Source of the DNA: Burkholderia sp. 9120
GTDB lineage: Bacteria; Pseudomonadota; Gammaproteobacteria; Burkholderiales; Burkholderiaceae
Assembly: GCF_000745015.1 (NCBI RefSeq)
Contig: NZ_JQNA01000002.1
Span: 682,001-746,000 of the forward strand
Reading direction: 5' to 3'
DNA: 64,000 bases
How positions within the stretch are numbered: the first letter of the stretch is position 1; every line of letters begins with the position of its first letter. Position numbers and translations under genes: made by a program. The notes under the pieces were generated by a model that saw only the letters and a program-made list of their open reading frames with translations, was not told where the DNA came from and did not search any database. Below, piece by piece: positions 56,337 to 64,000 of this stretch.

Positions 56337-56416
56337 CGGATGATTGCGGACGCGGCATCGCGCGTCGTCCGCCCCGCCCGGTTTGTCGACACTCCAGTCT
56401 TGCCAGGTCTCTTCCC

Positions 56417-56797
56417 ATGTATTGGTCCATTCTCGCCGTCGCCATTGGCGGCGCACTCGGTTCGCTATTCCGCTGGTTTCTCGGCATCCGCCTGAACGGC
56501 CTGTTCACCGGCCTGCCGCTCGGCACCTTCGCCGCCAATGTGATCGCCGGCTATGTGATCGGCGTCGCGGTCGCCGGTTTCGCGCGCGCGCCGCAGATCG
56601 CGCCGGAATGGCGACTGTTCGTCATCACGGGTCTGATGGGCGGACTGTCGACCTTCTCCACGTTTTCCGCGGAAGTCGTGCAACGCCTGCAGGACGGCCG
56701 GCTCGGCTGGGCGGCGGGCGAGATCGCCCTTCACGTCGGCGCGTCGCTGATGATGACCATGCTCGGTATCGCCACCGTCTCGCTGCTGTCGCGCTAA
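56417..56797 (+). CDS. crcB: Fluoride exporter CrcB (Fluc)
   Basis: The 126-residue Fluc channel has four helices: [58 protein letters not shown] (the STFSTF pore motif) and a last helix ending [11 protein letters not shown]. It works as an antiparallel dimer that lets fluoride leave the cytoplasm. The fluoride riboswitch is directly upstream, consistent with toxicity-responsive expression. Confidence 0.97.
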   Translation: MYWSILAVAIGGALGSLFRWFLGIRLNGLFTGLPLGTFAANVIAGYVIGVAVAGFARAPQIAPEWRLFVITGLMGGLSTFSTFSAEVVQRLQDGRLGWAAGEIALHVGASLMMTMLGIATVSLLSR

Positions 56798-56893
56798 CGG
56801 CAACGGCGAACTAACGGCGCACTGAAACGCGCACGGAGCGCGCGGCGAGCGGCGTCTTTCGAGTGAACGCGCCGCACGACCTGGCCAAACGCC

Positions 56894-56923
56894 TTGCTCC
56901 GGTCACAAGCCGGCAGCTATAAT
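56894..56923 (+). promoter_or_regulatory. Promoter of the GDT1-CDF operon
   Basis: TTGCTC (56894-56899), an 18-base spacer and a perfect TATAAT (56918-56923) start transcription near 56930, at the beginning of the yybP-ykoY aptamer. Confidence 0.75.
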
Positions 56924-56929
56924 CGGCCC

Positions 56930-57045
56930 CTCTTCGGGGAGTAGCCGCCTTGGACTTTATGTTCAGGGGCTCGCGTCAACATACTTGCCCGGTCGCCAGA
57001 CCGGTCATGGCGCGCGCAGCGTTTCGCCTGGCAAGACCGATGACT
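56930..57045 (+). ncRNA. Manganese riboswitch (yybP-ykoY), copy 1
   Basis: The conserved elements GGGGAGTAGCC, GCGTCAACATAC, a GGTC..AGACC hairpin and GGCAAGACCGATGA appear in the consensus order. This is the Mn(II)-sensing yybP-ykoY class, upstream of a GDT1-family and a CDF transporter gene. It ends about 75 bases before the first ATG. Confidence 0.92.
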
Positions 57046-57121
57046 CACACTCCCACCAGCCGGGTCGCGGGAGTGCGTGTCATCGTGTATTGACCGTGCG
57101 GCCCGGTTATAAAAAATCCCC

Positions 57122-57712
57122 ATGCAATCATTCCTCGTCTCCACAAGCGTGGTCGGGCTCGCCGAAATCGGCGACAAGACCCAGTTGCTGTCGCTGGTTC
57201 TGGCCGCGCGGTATCGCAAACCCATCCCGATCGTACTTGGCGTGTTTGCCGCGACCCTGATCAATCACGCCTGCTCCGGCGCGCTAGGCGCCTGGCTCGC
57301 CAGCGTCATCCGGCCGGAGATCATGAACTGGGCGGTCGTGGCGTCGTTCGCGGTCATGGCGGTGTGGATTCTGATCCCCGACAAGCTCGACGACGCCGAC
57401 ACCGTCCCCATGAAAGATTCAATGGGCGTGTTCGGCACGACCGCGATCACCTTCTTCATCGCGGAAATGGGCGATAAGACGCAAATCGTGACGGTCGCGC
57501 TGGCGGCGCGATTCCACGAATTTTTCGGTGTGGTGGCCGGCACGACCTTGGGCATGATGCTGGCCAACGTGCCGGTGATCTATCTGGGACACAAGTTCGC
57601 CGACCGTCTGCCGACGAAGGCCGTGCATATACTGGCGGCGATCATCTTCGTGGTGCTCGGTGGCCTGGCGTTGCGCACGGCGCTTTACCCCGACGCCCAC
57701 CCGATGTTCTGA
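57122..57712 (+). CDS. GDT1/TMEM165-family manganese exporter
   Basis: The 196-residue membrane protein has six helices and two copies of the cation-binding ExGDKT motif (GLAEIGDKTQLLSLVL near residue 15 and FFIAEMGDKTQIVTVAL near residue 112), the hallmark of UPF0016/GDT1 proteins (MneA in Vibrio exports Mn). The manganese riboswitch directly upstream supports Mn as substrate. A CDF gene begins 29 bases after the stop and is likely cotranscribed. No SD precedes the ATG. Confidence 0.95.
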   Translation: MQSFLVSTSVVGLAEIGDKTQLLSLVLAARYRKPIPIVLGVFAATLINHACSGALGAWLASVIRPEIMNWAVVASFAVMAVWILIPDKLDDADTVPMKDSMGVFGTTAITFFIAEMGDKTQIVTVALAARFHEFFGVVAGTTLGMMLANVPVIYLGHKFADRLPTKAVHILAAIIFVVLGGLALRTALYPDAHPMF

Positions 57713-57741
57713 TCCCCTGTCCCGCTAGAGAGGCCGACACG

Positions 57742-58650
57742 ATGTCCGAACGCATGTCCGACGAAGCACTACGACGCATGGCCTCCGTGATCGCGCTTGC
57801 GGTCGCGCTGGGGCTGGTCGTCGTCAAGGTGTGGGCATGGCTGGCAACGGACTCCATTTCCCTGCTGACCTCGGCGGCCGATGGGCTGGTGGACGTCGTG
57901 GCGTCCTCGGTGACGTTCGCGGGTGTCCGCTATGCCGCGCGGCCGGCCGATCGCGGGCATCGCTACGGTCACGGCAAGGCGGAAGCGGTCGCCGCTTTTG
58001 TCCAGGCGCTGCTGCTGGCAGGTGCCGCGCTCGGACTCGGCGTGGAGTCCATCCATCGTCTGTTCGTGCCTCAGGCGTTGAATCAGACCGGCTTCGGCAT
58101 CTGGGTGATCGTGGGCAGTTCGGTGATCGCGGCCGGACTCGTCGGTATGCAAACGCTCGTGGTCCGGCGCACCGGTTCCACCGCGATCGCCGCCGACCGG
58201 GCTCACTATGTGACCGACGTGGCCGTCAATCTCGCGGTTCTGGTCGCGCTTCTGCTCGAACGTTTTCTCGGCTGGACGCGTGCCGATGCCATCGGCGCAC
58301 TGGCCATCTCCGTGTACATGCTGTGGAATGCGCGGGGCATGGCGGCGCATGCGTTGCTGCAACTGCTCGACCGCGAACTCGACGAAGCGGACCGCGCGCG
58401 GATCGAAGCCGCGGTGCTCGGTTGCGACGGCGTGAAAGGCTTGCACGACCTGCGGACTCGCAATGGCGGAGACCGGTTCTTCGTCGAGTTTCATGTGGAA
58501 GTCGACGGATCGCTCACGGTCGAAGAAGGCCATACGATCGGCGACAACGCCGAAAAAGCGGTGCAGCGTTTATTCCAGGCGGCCGACGTCGTCGCCCATC
58601 TCGAGCCTGCGGGCATCAAGGACGAACGGCTGGACGACCTCGTCGCCTAG
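57742..58650 (+). CDS. Cation diffusion facilitator (CDF) transporter, probably Mn
   Basis: The 302-residue CDF exporter has six helices, with metal-site residues in SLLTSAADGLVDVVASSV (helix 2) and IAADRAHYVTDVAVNLAV (helix 5), plus the RYGHGKAEAVAAF loop and a C-terminal ferredoxin-like metal-binding domain (HDLRTRNGGDRFFVEFHVEV). FieF/MntE-like members export Mn, Fe or Zn. Placement 29 bases after the GDT1 gene under a manganese riboswitch favours Mn. The SD GAGG is upstream of ATG 57742. Confidence 0.93.
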   Translation: MSERMSDEALRRMASVIALAVALGLVVVKVWAWLATDSISLLTSAADGLVDVVASSVTFAGVRYAARPADRGHRYGHGKAEAVAAFVQALLLAGAALGLGVESIHRLFVPQALNQTGFGIWVIVGSSVIAAGLVGMQTLVVRRTGSTAIAADRAHYVTDVAVNLAVLVALLLERFLGWTRADAIGALAISVYMLWNARGMAAHALLQLLDRELDEADRARIEAAVLGCDGVKGLHDLRTRNGGDRFFVEFHVEVDGSLTVEEGHTIGDNAEKAVQRLFQAADVVAHLEPAGIKDERLDDLVA

Positions 58651-58699
58651 CCCATTGCTGCTGCGGATGGATCGCGAGCACGAGATCACGCGAACGTCA

Positions 58700-58728
58700 T
58701 TACATAAGCCTTTCAATCATGCTATGCT
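58700..58728 (+). promoter_or_regulatory. Promoter of mntP
   Basis: TTACAT (58700-58705), a 17-base spacer and TATGCT (58723-58728) precede the second manganese riboswitch. Confidence 0.5.
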
Positions 58729-58737
58729 CGCCGCTGT

Positions 58738-58841
58738 CTTTGGGGAGTAGCCGGCTTCTATTTGCTTAGAAGCGCCTGCGTCAACATTCTCGGTCGCTCA
58801 GACCGTGGTGCAGGTAGCCCTTGGGTTGGCAAGACCATCGA
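58738..58841 (+). ncRNA. Manganese riboswitch (yybP-ykoY), copy 2
   Basis: GGGGAGTAGCC, GCGTCAACATTC, a GGTCGCTCAGACC hairpin and GGCAAGACCATCGACA follow the yybP-ykoY consensus and resemble copy 1. It ends about 70 bases before mntP. Confidence 0.93.
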
Positions 58842-58909
58842 CACATCACGCGACCGGTCGGGCGCCGTGGTGTGTCGCGGTTTCCGCCCGACCTTGAGCG
58901 CCTCCTTTC

Positions 58910-59476
58910 ATGAATCCCGTCGCCACACTGTTCCTTGCTTTCGCCATGTCCACCGACGCCTTCGCCGCCGCTATCGGCAAAGGCGCCACGTTGCATCGTC
59001 CCCACTGGCGCGAAGCGCTACGCACGGGTCTCATCTTCGGCGTAATCGAAGCGCTGACACCGCTGATCGGATGGTTCATCGGCAAAGCGGCGGCGCAATA
59101 TGTTTCCGCGTGGGATCACTGGATCGCGTTCGCGCTGCTGGCTATTCTCGGCGCCCGCATGATCCGCAACGGCTTCAAGGCCAGCGAAGCCGACGAAAAG
59201 AAACCGGCCGCGCACTCGTTCTGGTTGCTGGCGCTGACGGGCTTCGCGACGAGTATCGACGCCATGGCGGTCGGCGCGGGTCTCGCTTTCGTCGACGTCA
59301 ACATTTACTCCACCGCGGCGGCAATCGGTCTGGCCACGGCGACGATGGTCACGATCGGCGTGCTGCTCGGCCGTGTGATCGGCGACGTGGTCGGCAAGCG
59401 CGCGGAAATGGCGGGCGGCGTGGTGTTGATCGGCATCGGCTGCGTGATTCTCGTCGAGCATTTGCAGTTGCTCTGA
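58910..59476 (+). CDS. mntP: Manganese exporter MntP
   Basis: The 188-residue protein has six helices and the MntP motifs [15 protein letters not shown] and [20 protein letters not shown]. It exports Mn(II) and protects against excess. It has its own yybP-ykoY riboswitch. The bases immediately before the ATG (CCTCCTTTC) lack a Shine-Dalgarno and instead resemble an anti-SD, so translation initiation here is unusual. Confidence 0.97.
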   Translation: MNPVATLFLAFAMSTDAFAAAIGKGATLHRPHWREALRTGLIFGVIEALTPLIGWFIGKAAAQYVSAWDHWIAFALLAILGARMIRNGFKASEADEKKPAAHSFWLLALTGFATSIDAMAVGAGLAFVDVNIYSTAAAIGLATATMVTIGVLLGRVIGDVVGKRAEMAGGVVLIGIGCVILVEHLQLL

Positions 59477-59536
59477 GCGCCTTCGAACCAGCGTGTTCCG
59501 ACCATACGTCGAGCCTCGGCTTCCGGGCACGAGGCG

Positions 59537-60499
59537 CTAACGAAAGTCGTAGCTCGGGTTATGCGGATCGAAGGCTTCATCCGTCCATGCATGAGGCACG
59601 ATTTGCTCGAAGTCGATCTCTTCGAGCGGCTCGCCGCTCGCCTCCGCCGCGATCACGCTGTGGAGTTGCGGGCGGTGCAGATCGAAGGTCAGCGTCATGC
59701 GTGGCGCGAAATGCGCGGGTGGCCCGTCTGGCGCGTCCCAGGTGAGCGCGAGCAGCCGCTTGCCGTTCGCGGTCTCGACTTCGACACGGGACGGTTTGGC
59801 GCTCAGACCTTCCGCTTCGAAACTGCCCTCTTCGTGTTCGAGCGTGTGGACGACGAACTGCAAGCCGAGATCGCGCACGCTATGGCGTGACTGGGTCCTT
59901 GCAAACGTGCCGTCGACCTGGAATCTGCCGGACAGGAAGTGCCACGCACCGCCAAAATGTCCCAGGAAACGTGTCGGGTCGCGGGTCTCGTCGTAGATGA
60001 TCTCCTGCCCCGCATGCGCGCCATCCGGCAGCCACTTGACGTACACGCGTTGCGGACTGTCCTGACAGTAGACCTCCATATGATCGGCTTGCGTCGGCCA
60101 TTTCCCGTTCACCCGTTCGCGACGCCGCATCCAGTATTCGTACGAACTGCCGGCGCCAATCGTGACGCGGGTGTAGGCCACGATCGCCTCCGGCTTCATT
60201 GCGTCGATCAGCGCAATCAGCCGCGAGTCCGGCATGGCGCCGAGCGTGCCGTCGTCAATGCGTTCACGGATGACGTTTGCCTGCTCCCCCGCGGACAAAC
60301 AGGCGAAGCCGGCCAGATCACCACCGCTCGCGCCCGACGTCGCTTCGTCATTGCAGGCGACCGGCGCCACGCGTTGAACCTCGTCGGCGGCCGCGGCGCG
60401 CGCCGTCAGCGAAACCAGCAGCGCGACGCACATCGCCACCACGACGATGAAACCGTGATCCGATTTAACGCGACTGCCGGAACGTCTATGACCACGCAT
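59537..60499 (-). CDS. DUF1571 exported protein
   Basis: The 320-residue protein has an N-terminal membrane or signal segment (FIVVVAMCVALLVSLTARAA, residues 17-36) and a DUF1571 domain: IDAMKPEAIVAYTRVTIG, VYCQDSPQRVYVKWLPDGAH, QEIIYDETRDPTRFLGH and SVRDLGLQFVVHTLEHEEGS. The fold is LolA-like in related families and suggests lipid or lipoprotein handling in the periplasm, but no role is established. It is convergent with mntP. Confidence 0.85.
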   Translation of the reverse strand: MRGHRRSGSRVKSDHGFIVVVAMCVALLVSLTARAAAADEVQRVAPVACNDEATSGASGGDLAGFACLSAGEQANVIRERIDDGTLGAMPDSRLIALIDAMKPEAIVAYTRVTIGAGSSYEYWMRRRERVNGKWPTQADHMEVYCQDSPQRVYVKWLPDGAHAGQEIIYDETRDPTRFLGHFGGAWHFLSGRFQVDGTFARTQSRHSVRDLGLQFVVHTLEHEEGSFEAEGLSAKPSRVEVETANGKRLLALTWDAPDGPPAHFAPRMTLTFDLHRPQLHSVIAAEASGEPLEEIDFEQIVPHAWTDEAFDPHNPSYDFR

Positions 60500-60622
60500 C
60501 GGGTTCTCCGCCGGGTGCGTGAATTCAGCACGCCCTATCGACTAAACATCAGCCACGCGCGATTATTCCCTGGGGTTAAAAATAACTCTCTTACCGGAAA
60601 TGTCACGCGTATCCGACAGGCG
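60500..60622. other. Upstream region of the DUF1571 gene
   Basis: No gene is seen. It separates the DUF1571 gene from the candidate small RNA terminator. Confidence 0.4.
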
Positions 60623-60654
60623 AAAAAAAAGGCGTCACGTTGCCGTGACGCCTT
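60623..60654 (-). terminator. Intrinsic terminator, reverse strand
   Basis: The 11-bp stem AAGGCGTCACG/CGTGACGCCTT (60629-60639, 60644-60654, loop of four) is followed on the reverse strand by a run of T residues (60623-60630). It has no upstream protein gene. Confidence 0.88.
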
Positions 60655-60858
60655 AAAAAGTTCTAGCCATTCCGAGGGCCGTGCTAGAACCTGAGAGACG
60701 GTATTCGAAAGATTTGACCCAACGATGCGGCGCCCAGAAGGACGCACGGCACAGACTGTTACGGTGGACTGTTTGAAGACACTCGACCAGACACTGCGCG
60801 GACCACGGCGGGTTCCTGAACTTCAAAATGCGGAACCTGAAACCGTCTTTCGAAATGA
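60623..60858 (-). ncRNA. Candidate structured small RNA on the reverse strand
   Basis: A -35-like TTGACT (60888-60893) and -10-like TAAAAA (60867-60872, spacer 15) precede about 235 bases without a credible ORF. The stretch contains stems GGTTCC/GGAACC (60811-60816, 60832-60837) and GTTCTAGC/GCTAGAAC (60660-60667, 60683-60690) and ends in a perfect intrinsic terminator. No reverse-strand gene is available for that terminator. Class unknown. Confidence 0.5.
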
Positions 60859-61063
60859 GATTCCATTTTTTATGGTTATGCTGACTAAGTCAAGCAAAAT
60901 CTAAAGAGCCGCTGCTCGTCCCGGCAAAATATTCCGATACAATGAATCTTCTGATGAAAAATACAGTCGATGCCCCATTTTGGGGCTCCCTGACGACGCT
61001 TTTCGGGACGGTCGCCAAAGCGGCTGTGTTCAAAAAACTGAAATAAAGTTCCACAAAAACCAC

Positions 61064-61900
61064 ATGAACAGACCTAAGCCCTCCCGGCCCGACGTGGATC
61101 CGCTGAAAGACAAAGACGGTTCGAGCGAAGAAGTCACCGCGCTGGCCCGCGGTCTGACCGTATTGCGCGCAGTCGCCGCGGCCGACGCGCCGCTCAGCAA
61201 TCGCGAGCTGACCGAACTGACCGGCATTCCCAAGCCGACCGTGTCGCGCATCACCGCCACGCTGGTCGGCGCGGGTTTTCTGTTCCGGCTGCCGGACAGC
61301 GAGCGCTTCGTGCTGACCTCGTCGGTGCTGGAGTTGAGCAACGGCTTTCTGCGCAACTTCGATATCCGGGCGCGCGCGCGGCCGTTCCTGATCGCACTCG
61401 CCGAACGCACCGCGCTGTCCGTGCATCTGGCCGTGCGCGACCGTCTCGACATGGTGGTGATCGACGCGATCCGTCCGCGTTCGGCCGTGCTCGTGTCGCG
61501 CCTCGAAATCGGCTCGCGAATGAATCTGAGCCGCACCGCCATCGGCCGCGCCTATCTGGCCGCACTCGCACCCGCAGATCGGGACAAGCTGCTGATCGGC
61601 CTGCAGGCCGCCGAAGGCGACGACTGGGGCCACGTCGGCAGCCGACTTGACGCGGCGCTGGAGGACACCATCGAACGCGGTTACGCGATCGCCACCGGCG
61701 AATGGCACAACGGCTTGAACGCGATTGCACTGGGCTTCACCGGCCCGTCCGGTGAGCGCTATGCGGTCAATTGCGGCGGCTCCGCCGACCAGTGTCCGCG
61801 CGACTGGCTGATTTCGCGCGCGGCGCCTGCCCTGCTCGAATGCGTCGAACACATCATGCTCGAAATCGGCGGCACGCCGGGGCGCCGGCTCGACACCTGA
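61064..61900 (+). CDS. IclR-family transcriptional regulator
   Basis: The 278-residue IclR protein has a winged HTH (LSNRELTELTGIPKPTVSRI) and the GAF-like effector domain (VSRLEIGSRMNLSRTAIGRA, RGYAIATGEWHNGLNAIALG), with a C-terminal Cys (VNCGGSADQCPRDWL). It probably controls a catabolic pathway; none is adjacent. A TACAAT -10 element at 60938-60943 lies about 120 bases upstream with a weak -35. No SD precedes ATG 61064. It is divergent from the candidate small RNA. Confidence 0.92.
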   Translation: MNRPKPSRPDVDPLKDKDGSSEEVTALARGLTVLRAVAAADAPLSNRELTELTGIPKPTVSRITATLVGAGFLFRLPDSERFVLTSSVLELSNGFLRNFDIRARARPFLIALAERTALSVHLAVRDRLDMVVIDAIRPRSAVLVSRLEIGSRMNLSRTAIGRAYLAALAPADRDKLLIGLQAAEGDDWGHVGSRLDAALEDTIERGYAIATGEWHNGLNAIALGFTGPSGERYAVNCGGSADQCPRDWLISRAAPALLECVEHIMLEIGGTPGRRLDT

Positions 61901-62260
61901 TACACCGCGGCACTCGCCGGCCGGTGACCGTGACAACGTCAAGACATCCTGTAACCTTCGTAATCAAACGAAAAAAACGCCGGTGGACTGTTACAGAGCC
62001 CACGACGTAGGATCATGCATTCCCGTCGCGGGCCGCGGCTCCGGCTGGGCGTTATCCCCTTCGATAACATCCGGCTACCGTTTATTGACGCCGCATTGCG
62101 TTAACATCTTTGTCCCGCGCCTCGGGTAGCATCGCGCAGAACAAGCACGGCGCTCCCGCTGTCGAAACCGCCTGTCACGCCCGCGTGCCGGTCCGCCTGT
62201 AGTCGAAGCGGCTCGACCGCGCGAGCGGCTCACCTCAAAGCCAGCCACCAGACCGAACCG
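61901..62260. other. Intergenic region upstream of mdtA
   Basis: No gene, strong promoter or terminator is recognisable here. Confidence 0.4.
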
Positions 62261-63664
62261 ATGGACGAACAACAAAAGCATTCGGAAACCACTCGCCCTG
62301 TTACTCCGGCCTCCCAACCGTCCACTACCGGCGGCCCAGCGCATGTGCCCGGCTCCGCGCCCGGCGCGGTCAAGCGGCATCGCGGCCGGAACATCGCGCT
62401 GATCGTGGCGGCACTGGTGATCCTCGGCGTCGTGCTGTGGCGCTGGCATCCGTGGGGCGGTCCCGGCGGCGGCGCAAGCGGAGCAGCCGGCGCCAGTGGC
62501 GCCAGCGGCGGCGGTCGTGGCGGCCGTGGCGCGGCCATGGCCAACCTGGCGCAACCGGTTCACGTGGCCACCGCCACGCAAGGCGAAATGCCGGTGGTGC
62601 TGACCGCGCTCGGCACGGTCACTCCGCTGGCCAACGTCACCGTGCTGCCGCAGTTGAGCGGCGTGCTACAGAACGTGTTCTTCAAGGAAGGCCAGATGGT
62701 CAGGAAGGGCGACGTGCTCGCCCAGATCGACCCGCGCCCGTATCAGATCTCGCTTGAAAACGCGCAAGGCACGCTCGCCCGCGACCAGGCGCTGCTGCAA
62801 ACCGCCCGCCTCGATCTGAAGCGCTATCAGACGCTGCTTTCACAAGACTCGATCGCGAGTCAGCAGGTCGATACGCAAGCCTCGCTGGTGCGGCAATACG
62901 AAGGCACGGTCAAGTCCGACCAGGCGAACATCGATACCTATAAGCTCGACCTGATCTACGCGCGTATCACCGCGCCGGTGTCGGGGCGCGTCGGTTTGCG
63001 CCAGGTCGATCCGGGCAACTACGTGACGCCGAGCCTGACCAATGGCCTCGTCGTGATTACGCAGTTGCAGCCGATCAGCGTGATCTTCACGACCTCCGAA
63101 GACAACCTGCAGCAGATCCTCCAGCAGACCCAGACGGGCGCGAAGCTGTCGGTCACGGCCTACGACCGCAGCAATACCACGTCGCTCGAAGGCGGCTCGC
63201 TCGAAACGCTGGATAACCAGATCGACACCACCACCGGCACCGTCAAGCTACGCGCGAACTTCCAGAACCCGAACAACCTGCTGTTCCCGAATCAGTTCGT
63301 CAACACGCGCCTGCTGGTCGATACGATCAAAGACGCGGTGATCGTGCCGACTACCGCCGTGCTGAACGGCTCGATGGGCCAGTTCGTCTACGTCGTGAAG
63401 GCGGACAACACGGTCACCGTGCGCCCGGTCAAGGTCGGCCCGGTGGACGGCGAGCGCACCAGCATCAAGTCCGGTGTGCAGGTCGGCGAGCGCGTGGTGA
63501 TCGACGGTTCGGACCGCCTGAAGGAAGGCGCCAAGATCACGATTCCGGCCGACAAGCCGCGCGGCGCGTCGGGCGCACACGGTGCAAGCGGCGCAGCCGC
63601 GGCCTCGGGCGCATCCGGCACGCGTGGACACCATCGCAAACACGCGACGCAAGACTCGCAATAA
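62261..63664 (+). CDS. mdtA: RND efflux periplasmic adaptor (MdtA-type)
   Basis: The 467-residue adaptor links an RND pump to a TolC channel. It has a membrane anchor (IALIVAALVILGVVLWRW, residues 44-61), a Gly/Ala/Ser-rich spacer, lipoyl halves (PQLSGVLQNVFFKEGQMVRK and ARITAPVSGRVGLRQVDPGN), an alpha-hairpin and the beta-barrel (LLFPNQFVNTRLLVDTIKDA). The C-terminus is another Gly/Ala/Ser-rich repeat with a His/Lys end. E. coli MdtA is 415 residues. mdtB starts 18 bases later. No SD is obvious at ATG 62261. Confidence 0.92.
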   Translation: MDEQQKHSETTRPVTPASQPSTTGGPAHVPGSAPGAVKRHRGRNIALIVAALVILGVVLWRWHPWGGPGGGASGAAGASGASGGGRGGRGAAMANLAQPVHVATATQGEMPVVLTALGTVTPLANVTVLPQLSGVLQNVFFKEGQMVRKGDVLAQIDPRPYQISLENAQGTLARDQALLQTARLDLKRYQTLLSQDSIASQQVDTQASLVRQYEGTVKSDQANIDTYKLDLIYARITAPVSGRVGLRQVDPGNYVTPSLTNGLVVITQLQPISVIFTTSEDNLQQILQQTQTGAKLSVTAYDRSNTTSLEGGSLETLDNQIDTTTGTVKLRANFQNPNNLLFPNQFVNTRLLVDTIKDAVIVPTTAVLNGSMGQFVYVVKADNTVTVRPVKVGPVDGERTSIKSGVQVGERVVIDGSDRLKEGAKITIPADKPRGASGAHGASGAAAASGASGTRGHHRKHATQDSQ

Positions 63665-63682
63665 AGGCACAGCACTTACCGC

Positions 63683-64000
63683 ATGAATCCATCCCGCGCC
63701 TTTATTCTGCGTCCCGTCGGCACCGCGCTGCTGATGGCGGCGATCATGCTGGTCGGTCTCGTCGCGCTGCGCTTCCTGCCGCTCTCCGCGTTGCCCGAAG
63801 TCGACTATCCGACCATCCAGGTGCAGACCTTCTATCCGGGCGCGAGCCCGGACGTGATGACCTCGTCCGTGACCGCGCCGCTCGAACGGCAGTTCGGGCA
63901 GATGCCGTCGCTGAATCAGATGTCGTCGCAAAGCTCGGCCGGTTCGTCGATCATCACGCTGCAGTTCAGCCTCGATTTGCCGCTCGATATCGCCGAGCAG
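63683..64000 (+). CDS. mdtB: RND efflux permease (MdtB-type), 3' part beyond window
   Basis: The start reads [20 protein letters not shown] with the first membrane helix, then [20 protein letters not shown] and [20 protein letters not shown], the conserved porter start of MdtB/MdtC-type RND pumps. 106 codons are present and the frame is open at the right edge. It follows mdtA by 18 bases. The pump would use the proton gradient to expel drugs, bile-like detergents or metals. Confidence 0.93.
   Translation, partial: MNPSRAFILRPVGTALLMAAIMLVGLVALRFLPLSALPEVDYPTIQVQTFYPGASPDVMTSSVTAPLERQFGQMPSLNQMSSQSSAGSSIITLQFSLDLPLDIAEQ

Noticed and set aside
60535..60747. 70-residue reverse ORF spanning the 60.6 kb terminator
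   Set aside because: It would be cut by a perfect intrinsic terminator, has no SD and no family.
60890..61942. 350-residue reverse ORF opposite the IclR gene
   Set aside because: It is antisense to a clear IclR protein with no recognisable domain; not the source of the terminator at 60623-60654.

Overview
The window looks like chromosomal DNA of a Burkholderiaceae beta-proteobacterium, most likely Paraburkholderia or Burkholderia. The reasons are high GC, the rimP-nusA-infB-rbfA-truB order, an E. coli-type RecBCD set, long low-complexity tails on RluB and ScpB, and a house style of LysR, FUSC and RND genes. No tRNA, rRNA, CRISPR array, integrase or complete insertion sequence was seen.

0-10 kb (read leftwards): the translation/transcription operon rimP-nusA-infB-rbfA-truB, preceded by a promoter plus terminator-like leader and interrupted by a strong hairpin terminator between infB and rbfA; upstream of it are rluB and scpB. 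10-19 kb: an aminotransferase, a LysR regulator, a lone DUF4096 (transposase-fold) gene behind a sigma-54-type promoter, small exported and conserved proteins, a YdcF protein, an ABM-domain enzyme, an EAL phosphodiesterase and arfB. 19-29 kb: recC-recB-recD, translationally coupled by 4-base overlaps. 29-32 kb: a large FUSC membrane protein and a small membrane protein.

32-45.4 kb is the accessory stretch. It holds a decayed Tlde1-type effector with an intact downstream membrane protein that could be its immunity partner, an alpha/beta hydrolase, a bicupin with a convergent LysR gene, an atypical second FolD, and a two-gene operon behind an excellent LexA box. It continues with a 6.7 kb segment bounded by 41-base imperfect direct repeats made of the 3' end of an Lrp/AsnC gene. 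That segment carries a DUF2955/HlyD/NodT efflux pump, a transporter-suffix protein and a patatin lipoprotein.

45-64 kb returns to core-like content: an Lrp/AsnC regulator divergent from a thiol (cysteine) dioxygenase with an Lrp-type site between them; a MscS-type channel; an Rrf2 regulator with an NAD(P)-binding protein sharing TTACAT operators; a DJ-1/PfpI protein; an orphan CHASE3-like histidine kinase; and amtB behind a sigma-54 promoter. Next come crcB behind a fluoride riboswitch and a manganese-export cluster (GDT1-family, CDF and MntP) under two yybP-ykoY riboswitches. The window closes with a DUF1571 exported protein, a candidate structured small RNA beside an IclR regulator, and the start of an mdtAB-type RND pump. 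The strongest themes are metal/halide efflux under RNA control, nitrogen-responsive promoters, and a modular accessory island at an Lrp locus.
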